DNA from: Desulfocapsa sp.
Lineage (GTDB): Bacteria; Desulfobacterota; Desulfobulbia; Desulfobulbales; Desulfocapsaceae
DNA: 64,000 nt
Assembly (NCBI GenBank): GCA_022712975.1
Contig: JAFLJO010000006.1
Span: 1 to 64,000 of the forward strand
Direction of reading: 5' to 3'
Below, one piece after another: positions 30,715 through 40,019 of this stretch (positions within the stretch are counted from its first letter, which is position 1; every line of letters begins with the position of its first letter). The notes under the pieces were generated by a model. The model did no database searches. It saw only the letters and a list, made by a program, of their open reading frames with translations, and was not told the origin of the DNA. The translations under genes were made by a program, and so were the position numbers.

Positions 30715-31710
30715 TTAATTAAAAACAAAAAAATCATCAAAGCTACCGAGTGGAAATTTGTGGCCTATGTGAAAATCCTGGTTGTTATAATCTGGAAGTT
30801 TCGTGTTCCAGGGCGTGCTTGCCGCTTCTTGTAAATTGCTTCCATCTCTAGAAATAGATACTTTTCCCGCCATTGAATCCCAGGAAAATTCATATTGGTA
30901 CCAGTGATCAGTCCCCCAACTAGTTTGACTGAAAACTCTTCGTGATGCACCACTATCGTCATAGAGGTAGAAGAATATGTAATTTTTGTACGCATACGCA
31001 TAGAGTGTGTTTGCTTGACCGATATTTGTCGTCCTGAAAAAGTATCGGTAAGATGTATTTCGATCCTCCGACGAAAATTGGTGTTTTATCCATACTGATA
31101 TGCGCCCTTTATCTGTTGGTAAGGTAGTGGCCGGTGTTGTATACGTTTGCCAGGTATCCGTTTGTTTAAAACCGTAACCACTGACACCAGCGATAACTTT
31201 ACCTGAGTTGGATGGTTTTGAGATTAGCACATCACCAATGTTTGAAACAATACTATCTTCTGGCAGAACCTCCATGTCCCAGTAGAAACGAGTACCTTTT
31301 GGAATCCACAAGATCGACGTCTGAAGTAATGAGATTCCATTACCATTGTCAATGGTTGTTAGCGTGACAGGTGTGTTGTCCGTTGCAAGGTATGTATGTT
31401 CGACAATTTTTCCACTTCCTGTGTTACCATCTCCAAAATCCCATTTATATTCAGTAATACTCCCATCAGAATCAACAGAACCAGAGGCATCAAAAGTAAC
31501 ATTATGGCCATCAGTACTATAGGTAAAAGATGAAGTGGGTGGGATATTGTTGTTTTCAGCATCAGTTATAGATACTCTGTCAAGAGTTCCCTTGAAATCT
31601 GTAGCAAAACACGGAAAAGGTGTCAGCAGGCAGGCAGCAGTAAAGACGGTTGGAATAAGTGATCTACGAAATGTTTTGATTACAGTTGTGTTTGTTTTAC
31701 TTTCTTTCAT
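30715..31710 (-). CDS. Secreted PKD-domain plus LamG/ConA-like protein
   Basis: PKD motif 'DASGSVDSDGSITEYKWDFGDGNTGSGKIVEHTY' followed by the LamG-like segment 'WYQYEFSWDSMAGKVSISRDGSNLQE'. Start set at the signal-bearing ATG 31710. Confidence 0.75.
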   Translation of the reverse strand: MKESKTNTTVIKTFRRSLIPTVFTAACLLTPFPCFATDFKGTLDRVSITDAENNNIPPTSSFTYSTDGHNVTFDASGSVDSDGSITEYKWDFGDGNTGSGKIVEHTYLATDNTPVTLTTIDNGNGISLLQTSILWIPKGTRFYWDMEVLPEDSIVSNIGDVLISKPSNSGKVIAGVSGYGFKQTDTWQTYTTPATTLPTDKGRISVWIKHQFSSEDRNTSYRYFFRTTNIGQANTLYAYAYKNYIFFYLYDDSGASRRVFSQTSWGTDHWYQYEFSWDSMAGKVSISRDGSNLQEAASTPWNTKLPDYNNQDFHIGHKFPLGSFDDFFVFN

Positions 31711-31771
31711 GGTCGGTCTCCTGGTTGGTTGCTGAGGAGTAGTGTTATGTTTGTTGGTCATTGGATTGTGG

Positions 31772-34720
31772 TTATCGGTACATGATGATATTTGATGCAC
31801 TTGTTGTGCTTGCATCCTGAAAAATGGCTTTTACTGTAAACGCAGTTTCCTGGGCTAGTGCAAAAGTTTTACAGCTTAACGTGCGTGTCGTTGGATTGTT
31901 GGTTCCGCACAGCATCTTAGAGTCTGCATATATATAGAATCCAGTAATAGTACTTTCTTGCTGTTGATCAAAAGACCATGTAAAAGTTACTGTTTGCCTG
32001 AAAATCTCAGGACTGATTTGCAGAAGAATCGAATGCTCTGTTTCTACACTGTTGATAAGTGCTGTCATTGTAAATTGCATCTCAGCGTCTAGCAATGGGG
32101 CAATACAACTTATGCTGCGGTCAGAACTATTATTGCTTTCGCAGATCAGTTCGTTATTCTGGTAGAAACGAAAGCCCGTTACGCCTTCTATTGAATCGTC
32201 CAGGGTCCAATTAAAAGTGAATAGTTTCTGAACATTGTTTGTTGGGCCTGGGGGGGCTTGTTCTGAGTCCATTGACCCGAGTGCGAGATAGCCAACTGTT
32301 TCAGAGCTGTGAGCCGTTTCGCTATCATTGGATTGTTCTTCTTGAACCTTTATCTGTACACCATTACTAGTAACATTTTGCATACGCAAGGCGGCAGTAT
32401 CAGCACCGTCTGTTGATTGCATATCTGCGAGGAATAGAGGGGCTGTGTTAAAGTCTGTTTGAAACGTGATGTCGTATAAGTTATGGGTGACAGTGTCGCC
32501 TGTGGTCGCTGCTTCGTAACTTATATTGCCAAGCGTCCCTTGGCTGGTCTCCCATGCTACGTAGTTGATAGTTTCCGCAACATGAATGTTTTGATTTTTT
32601 TCCTGCTCCCGATAGTAATACTCAAATGATGTTTTTGAAATATTACGAATACGACCGCTAATGGTATCTGTTTCATTATTGGTGGCAATGCTGCTGACAA
32701 TAACGGGATCTAGGGTGAACGCATTAGTAAATCTTACCTGCTTGAAGCTTGTGCTGCCTTCAAAAGTTCCAGCCTCTACCTGTGTTCCGTCAGGTAGAGT
32801 GAAATGCCCTTTTTCCATGACAATATAGCTTATGGATTCATTTGCGTGACTGTCGTCAAGGTAATCCCATTCTGAAATCTTAATATCAAATCCGGTGGGG
32901 CTGATATTACGAAGTCGAACAACGCACGGTGACGAATCAGCTAAACTGGGAGGTCCGGCTATAACAACAGGATCTTGGAAAAAAGTGGTGATCTCAACTC
33001 GAGCCCAATTACTGTTGACTGAGATTTCACCAAGTTCAATGTTGAATTCTGCTGGTGCGCTTTCCGGGCTAACAGTTATTGATGTGGTACTGAAACTTTT
33101 AGCTCCATCATTATCGGTGACCATGAGTGTGGCTGTGAAAGTGGCCAGGTCTGTGTAGGTGTGAGTGGTGGCCATTCCACTCGCAGATGAGCCATCTCCA
33201 AACTGCCAAGTATAGCTGCTGATAGTTCCGTCGGAATCACTTGACCCAGAGGCATTAAATAAAACTGTCAGGGGCGTGTTACCGTTGGTTGATGTGGTTG
33301 AGAAAACAGCCTGAGGAGGTTTGTTTTCCCCGGGTGGTGGGGACGTGACTATTACTGGTGTGCTTACGGAATTGGTTAAGCCTGCACTGTTTGTTACGGT
33401 AAGAGTGGTACTAAAAGTACCTGCCTTGGTGAAAACATGGGATGTGTCCCTACCTATGGCGGATGAGCCATCGCCGAATTCCCACTGGTAACTGGTTATT
33501 TTTGAATCAGGTGCTGAAGAAGCGTTACCGTTGAAAGAGACACTTAATGGTGATTGCCCAAGAGCTGTGGAAGAAGAAATGACTGCCCGGGGTGGTGTAT
33601 CAACTGGAGTCCCTTCCGTAACAGAAATGACTGTTGTGGCAACGCTTGTGTTGCCGGAAATGTCTGCGACAGTGAGCTTGGCAGTATAGGTGCCTGGAAT
33701 TACGTATATGTGGTCAATGTTGTTTATATCACTGGTTGCTCCATCACCGAAAGACCAAGAGAAACTGCTTATTTCGCCCGTGGAACTACCGCCGTCAAAA
33801 GCGATAGTCAGTGGTGCTGTGCCTTCGCTGTCGTTAGAGGTAATGATAGCCTGTAATACTGATGGTTCTGGGGTGGGTGCTATTGTGTCGCTTGTATATG
33901 TGAGAATGTTGGAGAGAGTTGTTTCGATGCCATCTGTATCGAAAGCGGTAATTGCAAATGTGGCTGTGGGGGAGGATATTTCTGTAGTACAGGAAATCTC
34001 TCGGTCAGTTGAATTGGTGGTCTCACAGATTTGTGTGTTATCCTGATAGATTTTAAAACCGGCCAAGTCGGAATAAGCTGGGTATTCCCAGGAAAAAGTC
34101 AGTCGTTTTGTAGTAAAAAACTGAGGATATTCGGATGGGTCAAATGTTAACAGGTTCGAAGGTGAGCTTTCCGTGTTGTCAGTAAATAATGTGGTGATGG
34201 TGAATACCATTATGCTTTGCAGGATATCTGATCGACAGGTAACTTTGTTTGCGCTTGGATCATTTGTTTCGCAGAGCAATGTGTTGTTGAGATAAACTCG
34301 AAATCCGCTTATGGCATCAATGTTTCCGTTTGTATCCCATGTAAAACTAAAGCTGTGACTCCCTTCATCGACAGGTGGTAGGACTTCTTCTGTTCCTAAG
34401 TAAAATGAGTAAGAAGGAGAGTGGGGACTTTCAGTGCCGTCAGAATGAAAGGCGGTTAGGGTGAAGTTGAAGGTTCCGGGTTCAGAATCAACTACACAGT
34501 CCATGTCGTAGTCTGCGGGGATGTCGTAGTCTGCGGGGATGTCGGTTGTACAAACCTTTACACCATCTTTGTAGAGGTGATATCCGGAAAGAAATTTTCC
34601 GTCAACTGGCTGGAAATCGTAAGACAACTCTATATTGATGTCGTGAGAGGATACCGCAGCAAATGAGAACCCGGGTATGAAATAACAGAGTGTCAATAAA
34701 AGTAATATGAGTTTTTTCAT
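31772..34720 (-). CDS. Large secreted multidomain protein: Fn3-like x3, PKD x3, H-type-lectin-like repeats, Fn3-like x2
   Basis: Signal 'MKKLILLLLTLCYFIPGFSFA'. Three PKD motifs ('SFSWSFGDG', 'SYQWEFGDG', 'SYTWQFGDG'). Repeats 'ARVEITTFFQDPVVIAGPP', 'KQVRFTNAFTLDPVIVSSI', 'YDITFQTDFNTAPLFLADM'. Five repeats carry a Cys pair. Confidence 0.78.
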   Translation of the reverse strand: MKKLILLLLTLCYFIPGFSFAAVSSHDINIELSYDFQPVDGKFLSGYHLYKDGVKVCTTDIPADYDIPADYDMDCVVDSEPGTFNFTLTAFHSDGTESPHSPSYSFYLGTEEVLPPVDEGSHSFSFTWDTNGNIDAISGFRVYLNNTLLCETNDPSANKVTCRSDILQSIMVFTITTLFTDNTESSPSNLLTFDPSEYPQFFTTKRLTFSWEYPAYSDLAGFKIYQDNTQICETTNSTDREISCTTEISSPTATFAITAFDTDGIETTLSNILTYTSDTIAPTPEPSVLQAIITSNDSEGTAPLTIAFDGGSSTGEISSFSWSFGDGATSDINNIDHIYVIPGTYTAKLTVADISGNTSVATTVISVTEGTPVDTPPRAVISSSTALGQSPLSVSFNGNASSAPDSKITSYQWEFGDGSSAIGRDTSHVFTKAGTFSTTLTVTNSAGLTNSVSTPVIVTSPPPGENKPPQAVFSTTSTNGNTPLTVLFNASGSSDSDGTISSYTWQFGDGSSASGMATTHTYTDLATFTATLMVTDNDGAKSFSTTSITVSPESAPAEFNIELGEISVNSNWARVEITTFFQDPVVIAGPPSLADSSPCVVRLRNISPTGFDIKISEWDYLDDSHANESISYIVMEKGHFTLPDGTQVEAGTFEGSTSFKQVRFTNAFTLDPVIVSSIATNNETDTISGRIRNISKTSFEYYYREQEKNQNIHVAETINYVAWETSQGTLGNISYEAATTGDTVTHNLYDITFQTDFNTAPLFLADMQSTDGADTAALRMQNVTSNGVQIKVQEEQSNDSETAHSSETVGYLALGSMDSEQAPPGPTNNVQKLFTFNWTLDDSIEGVTGFRFYQNNELICESNNSSDRSISCIAPLLDAEMQFTMTALINSVETEHSILLQISPEIFRQTVTFTWSFDQQQESTITGFYIYADSKMLCGTNNPTTRTLSCKTFALAQETAFTVKAIFQDASTTSASNIIMYR
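34505..34540. repeat. Perfect 2x18-bp tandem duplication inside the large Fn3/PKD gene
   Basis: gtcgtagtctgcggggat repeated twice; encodes the duplicated DYDIPA within '...TTDIPADYDIPADYDMDC...'. Confidence 0.95.
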
Positions 34721-34881
34721 AGTTGTCGCTGGTAACATTATTGAGAGACTAGATTCGCGTGAGCGTGAGTGCTGTCGTCATTGCATAATTAATGCCAGTG
34801 TTGACCATTGGCGATGGGTATGCCTAAATAAATTGTTGCCATGGTGCAGTAATGATGGTATCTATGCGAATCTGGGTTCTT

Positions 34882-35712
34882 TTACTGTCCATTTTTAACT
34901 ATACTCGAGTCAAGTGAGCCGTGAGCATTTTCTTTATTCACTACCCAATCAAGCCATTCGGCCTGCTCGGTTGAAAAGTCATCTTTACTACTTCTGATGA
35001 ATGCCACTAACGTGGTGATATTGTTAAATGAGGCAGAGTAGTATCCATCTGAAAATGCACTGTGTCCCAGAAGGGAGATTTTACCGGAATTGTCAAAACC
35101 AACCATGAGGTTATGGTGCTCATAGATAGTTGAGTCGTTAAGGTGTGATATTGTGCCATAATTTGCTGTGTGGATGTAATTATACGTTGCGACGCCTAAA
35201 ATAACGACGAGAGTAAAAGCTGCAGTGGCTATAAAGCGAGTGGCTTTTGTGCTGTTCTGCGGGTTGAAGATATCTTTGAGCGATAACGGTATCTTTTTGG
35301 GGATAGCGTTATTGATGTCTGACTGTTTGGCCAGGCAGGGTTCCACAACCATTCCGGTGTAGTGTTCAATGTCGGTGATAGCTTCTTGGTCTGAAGGATC
35401 TGTCATGGCCGTGAGTAAGATATTATTCTTTTTATGTGCCAGTGGAATGGCCCCGTATTTGGAACAAAGATAACGAGGGAGTACTTTATTGACATTTGGC
35501 GAAAATGCTTTGTTTACATCAGTTAAAGGAATTCCTAATTGTTTCGAGAGGGTGCTTGTTAACTGGTCACTGGAAAGAACCCCCATGCGAAGCAAAATGA
35601 CCCCTAATCTTTTGTTTCCACTAACCTGAACTCGTAAGGCATCGTTGATGGTGTCCTGGTTGACGATATTCTCTTGAACCAGTAATTCGCCTAATCGTAT
35701 TTTGCTGGTCAT
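34882..35712 (-). CDS. MshEN (GspE/PilB N-terminal) domain protein with a single TM and C-terminal extracytoplasmic region, no ATPase domain
   Basis: 'RLGELLVQENIVNQDTINDALRVQ' and 'RLGVILLRMGVLSSDQLTSTLSKQ' tandem MshEN motifs; TM 'FIATAAFTLVVILGVATYNYI'. Start refined to 35712 (AAAGGAG upstream). Confidence 0.78.
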   Translation of the reverse strand: MTSKIRLGELLVQENIVNQDTINDALRVQVSGNKRLGVILLRMGVLSSDQLTSTLSKQLGIPLTDVNKAFSPNVNKVLPRYLCSKYGAIPLAHKKNNILLTAMTDPSDQEAITDIEHYTGMVVEPCLAKQSDINNAIPKKIPLSLKDIFNPQNSTKATRFIATAAFTLVVILGVATYNYIHTANYGTISHLNDSTIYEHHNLMVGFDNSGKISLLGHSAFSDGYYSASFNNITTLVAFIRSSKDDFSTEQAEWLDWVVNKENAHGSLDSSIVKNGQ

Positions 35713-36013
35713 TTGTTGTCTCCTTTGGGAACTGTTAGTGTGACGTGTTGTGATAGTGTTACATGTCGTTTTACAGTAAGTATATGCATGTTTGTTTTTA
35801 TCCATTCACCATATGCTGTTAATTTAGTGTATGCTTTTTTTATGGAAAGGTGAAGGAGTATTAACCACCTGATTTGAGTTTATTTGTGATTTTGTTGAGG
35901 AGGGAAGAAGAGTCGTTGTGTAAACAATGTTTACCGTTGTGCGATTTTTCGTTTCCACATCTTTTGGTTGAGGCAATTGCTCCTGACAATTATATCCTGT
36001 TTTGCGGGAGAAA

Positions 36014-36916
36014 ATGAAAATATTACTTACAACATTGCTTTGTGGCGCACCTTTCTTTTTTTATGGTGGTCCAGGAGCTCACGGTAGCAGGTCTTTTGTC
36101 GCATTGTGGGATTTAGGGCATATCCTTTTTTTTTCTCTCACCTCGTTGTGGCTCGTTAAAATTTTTCGATATCGCTTCCCTGGTCGTTCTGTCTCAAGTT
36201 TTTTCCTCAAGGCGTTTCTCATAGTATTGGTTCTTGGTGTAAGTGTGGAGGGGGTGCAAATGTATTCTGGTGACCGTTCACCTGATATTCTTGATATATT
36301 GAGGAATCAGCTGGGGGCCTTGATTACCTTTGCCTTTTTGTATTCTCAGAAGGGATACAAAAAGATCGTATTGCGGTGTGTTGTTTTGATTCTTGTTGGC
36401 ATTGCGCTAATTCCCTTGATGAGAGGAGGAGTTGATGAATGGATTGCCAGGAACCAGTTTCCTCTTCTTTCTGATTTTGAAACAGGTTATGAGGTTGATC
36501 GGTGGAGAAGCAATGGAGAGCTACGTATAGAAAAGGGAATTGCAAGGCATGGGGACCGGTCTCTAAGAGTGCAAATGACAACTCATAAATATTCAGGTGT
36601 TTCACTTAAGTATTTTCAGGGTGACTGGAGGGAGTTTAGTAATTTGTTTTTCAGTGTGTATCTTCCTGAGGGGGAATCGCTTGAGTTGAACTGTCGTGTT
36701 CATGATTCTGCACATTCCAATTATTATAATGATAGATTTAATCGAAAGTACCTTTTGAAACATGGGTGGAATGATATTGAAGTTTCTCTTGAAGATATAA
36801 AAAATGCTCCCCGAGATCGTTTGCTGAATCTTACTGATGTGGAAAATGTTACATTGTTTGTTATGGTGCAGGAGAGGGAACGGGTAATTTATTTGGATTT
36901 CGTTTATTTGGAATAG
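36014..36916 (+). CDS. VanZ-like membrane protein fused to a C-terminal carbohydrate-binding-like beta-sandwich
   Basis: 'WDLGHILFFSLTSLW', 'EGVQMYSGDRSPDILDILRNQLGA' (VanZ-like), then 'LLSDFETGYEVDRWRSNGELRIEKGIARHGDRSLRVQM'. Confidence 0.7.
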   Translation: MKILLTTLLCGAPFFFYGGPGAHGSRSFVALWDLGHILFFSLTSLWLVKIFRYRFPGRSVSSFFLKAFLIVLVLGVSVEGVQMYSGDRSPDILDILRNQLGALITFAFLYSQKGYKKIVLRCVVLILVGIALIPLMRGGVDEWIARNQFPLLSDFETGYEVDRWRSNGELRIEKGIARHGDRSLRVQMTTHKYSGVSLKYFQGDWREFSNLFFSVYLPEGESLELNCRVHDSAHSNYYNDRFNRKYLLKHGWNDIEVSLEDIKNAPRDRLLNLTDVENVTLFVMVQERERVIYLDFVYLE

Positions 36917-37101
36917 AGAGGGGGGGGGCGGATATCGGTGTTCGGGAAAGGCAAAGGGCGGTTTTAAAGTTTTGCTGAGAACGTCGAAAAAAATATCTTT
37001 GAAAAATCCCGTAAGCCGGGGTGATATTAGTAAAAAAATAGTGCCGATGGCGTATCTAATATTTCTGGTCGGGAATATGTAAGTGCGGGAAGAAGTTCTT
37101 A

Positions 37102-37935
37102 TTAGATTCTCTTAATTAGATTACTCACTGTTGCCAGCATTATGACTCCCACTACAAATACAGCAATACCAGAGAAATCATGCAGAAAGCCTTGGGCAAC
37201 GTCTCCACCATATTTTGATGCAAGGATCGCAGTTCCTGTTAATCGGACAATATTGGCAAAGATCGCAATGGGTGCCGCTGTTAAAAAAAGAATCCATTTC
37301 TGAGTTGTGGTATGAGAAGAAAGGATTGCGAAAACTGCACTTAATGCGAATAGGGTTGTGAGTGACCGGAGCCCTGAACATGCATCAACTACTTCAAGTG
37401 TTGTATTAGTTAAATACAAGATATTTCCTTCTCGCAATATGGGAATGCCCATTAAGGCCACTACCTTCTCTGTGAGAAATGAACCAAATAATTGCATTGG
37501 GAAGGCAATTTTGTTCCAGATAATGGCTGGAAGCGGAACCATAAAGATGAGGTAAACAATTGGTAGTAATAATTTTTTGAAAAATGAAAATCCGAGGCAG
37601 AAAAGGATTATACCACCTAGAACAGGGATAAGAGATGTGCGTTGAAGGAAAAACTCTGAACCTACTTTTGCAATTATAAGTTGAGCCAAGCCAGCCAGTA
37701 AAAGAAAAAGACCGAGTATGTTAGTCTGAACAGGGAGTTGTTTCAACTCATCTTTTAAGGTGTAAATTATGTAAGCGGAAACTATGGGGATAAAGTATCC
37801 GTGTGAATAGTTGTCGTTTGTGTCCCAGGCGTGGGCAAGGTCTTGTAGGATCGGGAAGTAGAGTATGACCAAGGCTGTCAGGAAAACGCCTAAAGTGATC
37901 ATTGCTTGTTGTGTATCGCTTATCGTTCTAGTCAT
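37102..37935 (-). CDS. xrt: Exosortase (transpeptidase-like membrane protease)
   Basis: 277 aa polytopic; catalytic Cys in 'VVDACSGLRSL', Arg in 'FANIVRLTG', His in 'FLHDFSGIAVF'; 'NDNYSHGYFIPIVSAYIIY'. Confidence 0.92.
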   Translation of the reverse strand: MTRTISDTQQAMITLGVFLTALVILYFPILQDLAHAWDTNDNYSHGYFIPIVSAYIIYTLKDELKQLPVQTNILGLFLLLAGLAQLIIAKVGSEFFLQRTSLIPVLGGIILFCLGFSFFKKLLLPIVYLIFMVPLPAIIWNKIAFPMQLFGSFLTEKVVALMGIPILREGNILYLTNTTLEVVDACSGLRSLTTLFALSAVFAILSSHTTTQKWILFLTAAPIAIFANIVRLTGTAILASKYGGDVAQGFLHDFSGIAVFVVGVIMLATVSNLIKRI

Positions 37936-38621
37936 AGGTTCTTTCCTGGCAAGTAGGATTCGAGGCTTGTCATAACCAGTTCTGCAAACTTTCCAGCCTC
38001 CAGAGAGGCTTGTGCAATGTCATTGTTCTGGACGGTAAACATGATCCTGACAAATGTACCATCACGTCGTCCCATCGTTAGAGCATCGAGTACAAGATAG
38101 ACTTTTTCCCAATATTCAGAGGCAATAATACGTCCTCTGTTTTGATACCAATAGAGTACGACCTGGTAATTATCTCCGTTTCTGATTAGCATTTTAGAAA
38201 TTGATGATTGGGATTTTCCTTCTATTCCTATTGCCAGGGGAAAGGGTTGAGTGGAATCGATCCCCCAACCCCCACCAGGAAGGCAGTTTTTGGGTGAATG
38301 GTAAGTGCCAGTTACTCCGACTGCTTCGTAGTACCCAACATAAAGGGTGATAAGTTTTCCAGAAGAATTTTGGTAGGTGTAATGGATCTCATCATCTACG
38401 CCAAGGAGTTCAACAACATCAGTTGAAGATGTGGTGGCATGCACTTTCTGCCACTGACCAATGTTTTCTGGAAAAGATGCGAGTGATTGTTTTATTGGGA
38501 CGGCGGTTACAGATGAACTGTTTTGAAGAATAAACCATGTTCCAAGGATGAGTAAAAGTATAATAGCAGTATTTTTCTTGGGAATCATAAAGTTGTGAGA
38601 AGTTGATTTATTATTGTTCAA
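37932..38621 (-). CDS. epsI: EpsI-family exosortase-associated protein
   Basis: 'FPENIGQWQKV', 'LYVGYYEAVGVTGTYHSPKNCLPGGGWGI', 'VLYWYQNRGR'; overlaps the exosortase start by 4 bp. Confidence 0.88.
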   Translation of the reverse strand: MNNNKSTSHNFMIPKKNTAIILLLILGTWFILQNSSSVTAVPIKQSLASFPENIGQWQKVHATTSSTDVVELLGVDDEIHYTYQNSSGKLITLYVGYYEAVGVTGTYHSPKNCLPGGGWGIDSTQPFPLAIGIEGKSQSSISKMLIRNGDNYQVVLYWYQNRGRIIASEYWEKVYLVLDALTMGRRDGTFVRIMFTVQNNDIAQASLEAGKFAELVMTSLESYLPGKNL

Positions 38622-38667
38622 TCAAAAATAACAATGGGAGATCATATTATAACAGTCCGAGCTTAAA

Positions 38668-39996
38668 TTACCAACGAAACAACTCCTTTTGAAAGGAAAG
38701 TGTTAGAAAGACCCTATGCTCGTCATAACTGTCATTGATTAGCTCAGACTCTTGATTTCTGTACGTGTATCGGAGGGATGCCGTGTACCACTGAGAAAAA
38801 GTATAAGCAAGAGAACCACCAGCTTCGTAGATGTCTTTTCTGAAAATACTTTCATCCCGGTATGATCCGAAAAGCGTGACTATGAGATCCTTGGTTAGTT
38901 GATGAGAAAAATCCAAGTTATAATTCCAGTATTCTGTCAGTCCCTGATCTCTTCCAAGAAGGTTGTTATTTGCTGAGAAATTTTCCTGGTCGAAACCCTT
39001 TGCTATACCAGCACTTATATTTGTACGTTTAGCAATGTCATAGTTTAGATTGACGTGACCATTGTAACCCCAATTTGGCTCAAATGTTTCAGTCTCTTCA
39101 TAGGATGGACCGGCACCAAGTCCAAATGAGAGGCGGCTGGTATGTTGATATTGGGCACCAAAAGTAAGGTTGTGCAGGTTGGTGTCATGCTGGAGAATGG
39201 AATCGTAGTTACTTGCAGAGAAATCATAACTGACAAGAAACGTTTTTCTTGAGGATAACATCCAATTGAGTGTGCCGCCAAACCGATATTCGGAAAGATC
39301 ATTCGTAATATCAAGAGCAACGTCTTCAGGATCTGGTGGATCAAAAAGTCCTCGTGTGTAGCTTGCAAACAGTGAAAAGTTCCATGCAGCGTCTATTCGG
39401 TGTTGTAAGGAGAGGTCTGCAATGTGTTTGTCGTAATCCTCATACCCACCAGGGCCTGTGTCATCATTTCGTAATATGTGGTAGGAATAACCGGCAGCAA
39501 AGGAACTTTCTTTTCCATATGTATAAGTGGAGTTGATGTTGAAATTATTTGTCCAGTAACGTTTTCGTCCTTTCTTATAATCTGAAGAAGTTTCTGCTTC
39601 CAGAAGATCCGGGTCGTCTGAATAAACGAAGCTGTCACTTAATTTAATGTTTAAGTTTCTTGTGAAATCACGGTGGGCAGAAAGCGAGAAATTGTGGTCA
39701 ATATCACTCTGGCTGTCTTCAAGATCATAAACAAAACTTGGGTGGAAACTGATGGTCAAGCCATCAGTAGTGCTTGTTGTTTCAAAAATAAACAGAGGGC
39801 CAATGCTAAACTGTTGTTGAAACGTATTCTGGTTTGGCAGTGAATTGTCAATATCTTCTCTTTTGTATTGCGTATCATTGTAATCATAGCCGATTGTTAC
39901 CCCGCCGGTAATGGTGTTCAGGCGCGCTTGAGCTGAATGACTCAGGCAGAGGGTGCAAAGCGGTATCAGAAAAAGGAATGATGATAGTTTTCGCAT
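38668..39996 (-). CDS. Outer-membrane beta-barrel protein, EPS/exosortase locus type
   Basis: Signal peptide; alternating amphipathic strands ('NINSTYTYGKESSFAAGYSYHI', 'LRYTYRNQESE'), C-terminal 'FLTLSFQKELFRW'. Confidence 0.75.
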   Translation of the reverse strand: MRKLSSFLFLIPLCTLCLSHSAQARLNTITGGVTIGYDYNDTQYKREDIDNSLPNQNTFQQQFSIGPLFIFETTSTTDGLTISFHPSFVYDLEDSQSDIDHNFSLSAHRDFTRNLNIKLSDSFVYSDDPDLLEAETSSDYKKGRKRYWTNNFNINSTYTYGKESSFAAGYSYHILRNDDTGPGGYEDYDKHIADLSLQHRIDAAWNFSLFASYTRGLFDPPDPEDVALDITNDLSEYRFGGTLNWMLSSRKTFLVSYDFSASNYDSILQHDTNLHNLTFGAQYQHTSRLSFGLGAGPSYEETETFEPNWGYNGHVNLNYDIAKRTNISAGIAKGFDQENFSANNNLLGRDQGLTEYWNYNLDFSHQLTKDLIVTLFGSYRDESIFRKDIYEAGGSLAYTFSQWYTASLRYTYRNQESELINDSYDEHRVFLTLSFQKELFRW

Positions 39997-40019
39997 AATA
40001 AAATACCTTTAAGAGAAGA

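Noticed and set aside
36917-36930. Poly-G run just after the VanZ-like gene, considered as a phase-variation tract
   Set aside because: It lies outside the coding region immediately after the stop codon, so length changes would not switch the reading frame.
37490-37570. 'VPLPA' string in the exosortase, considered as a CTERM sorting signal
   Set aside because: It lies internally in a polytopic protein (FMVPLPAIIWNKIAF), not at a C-terminus before a TM and basic tail.
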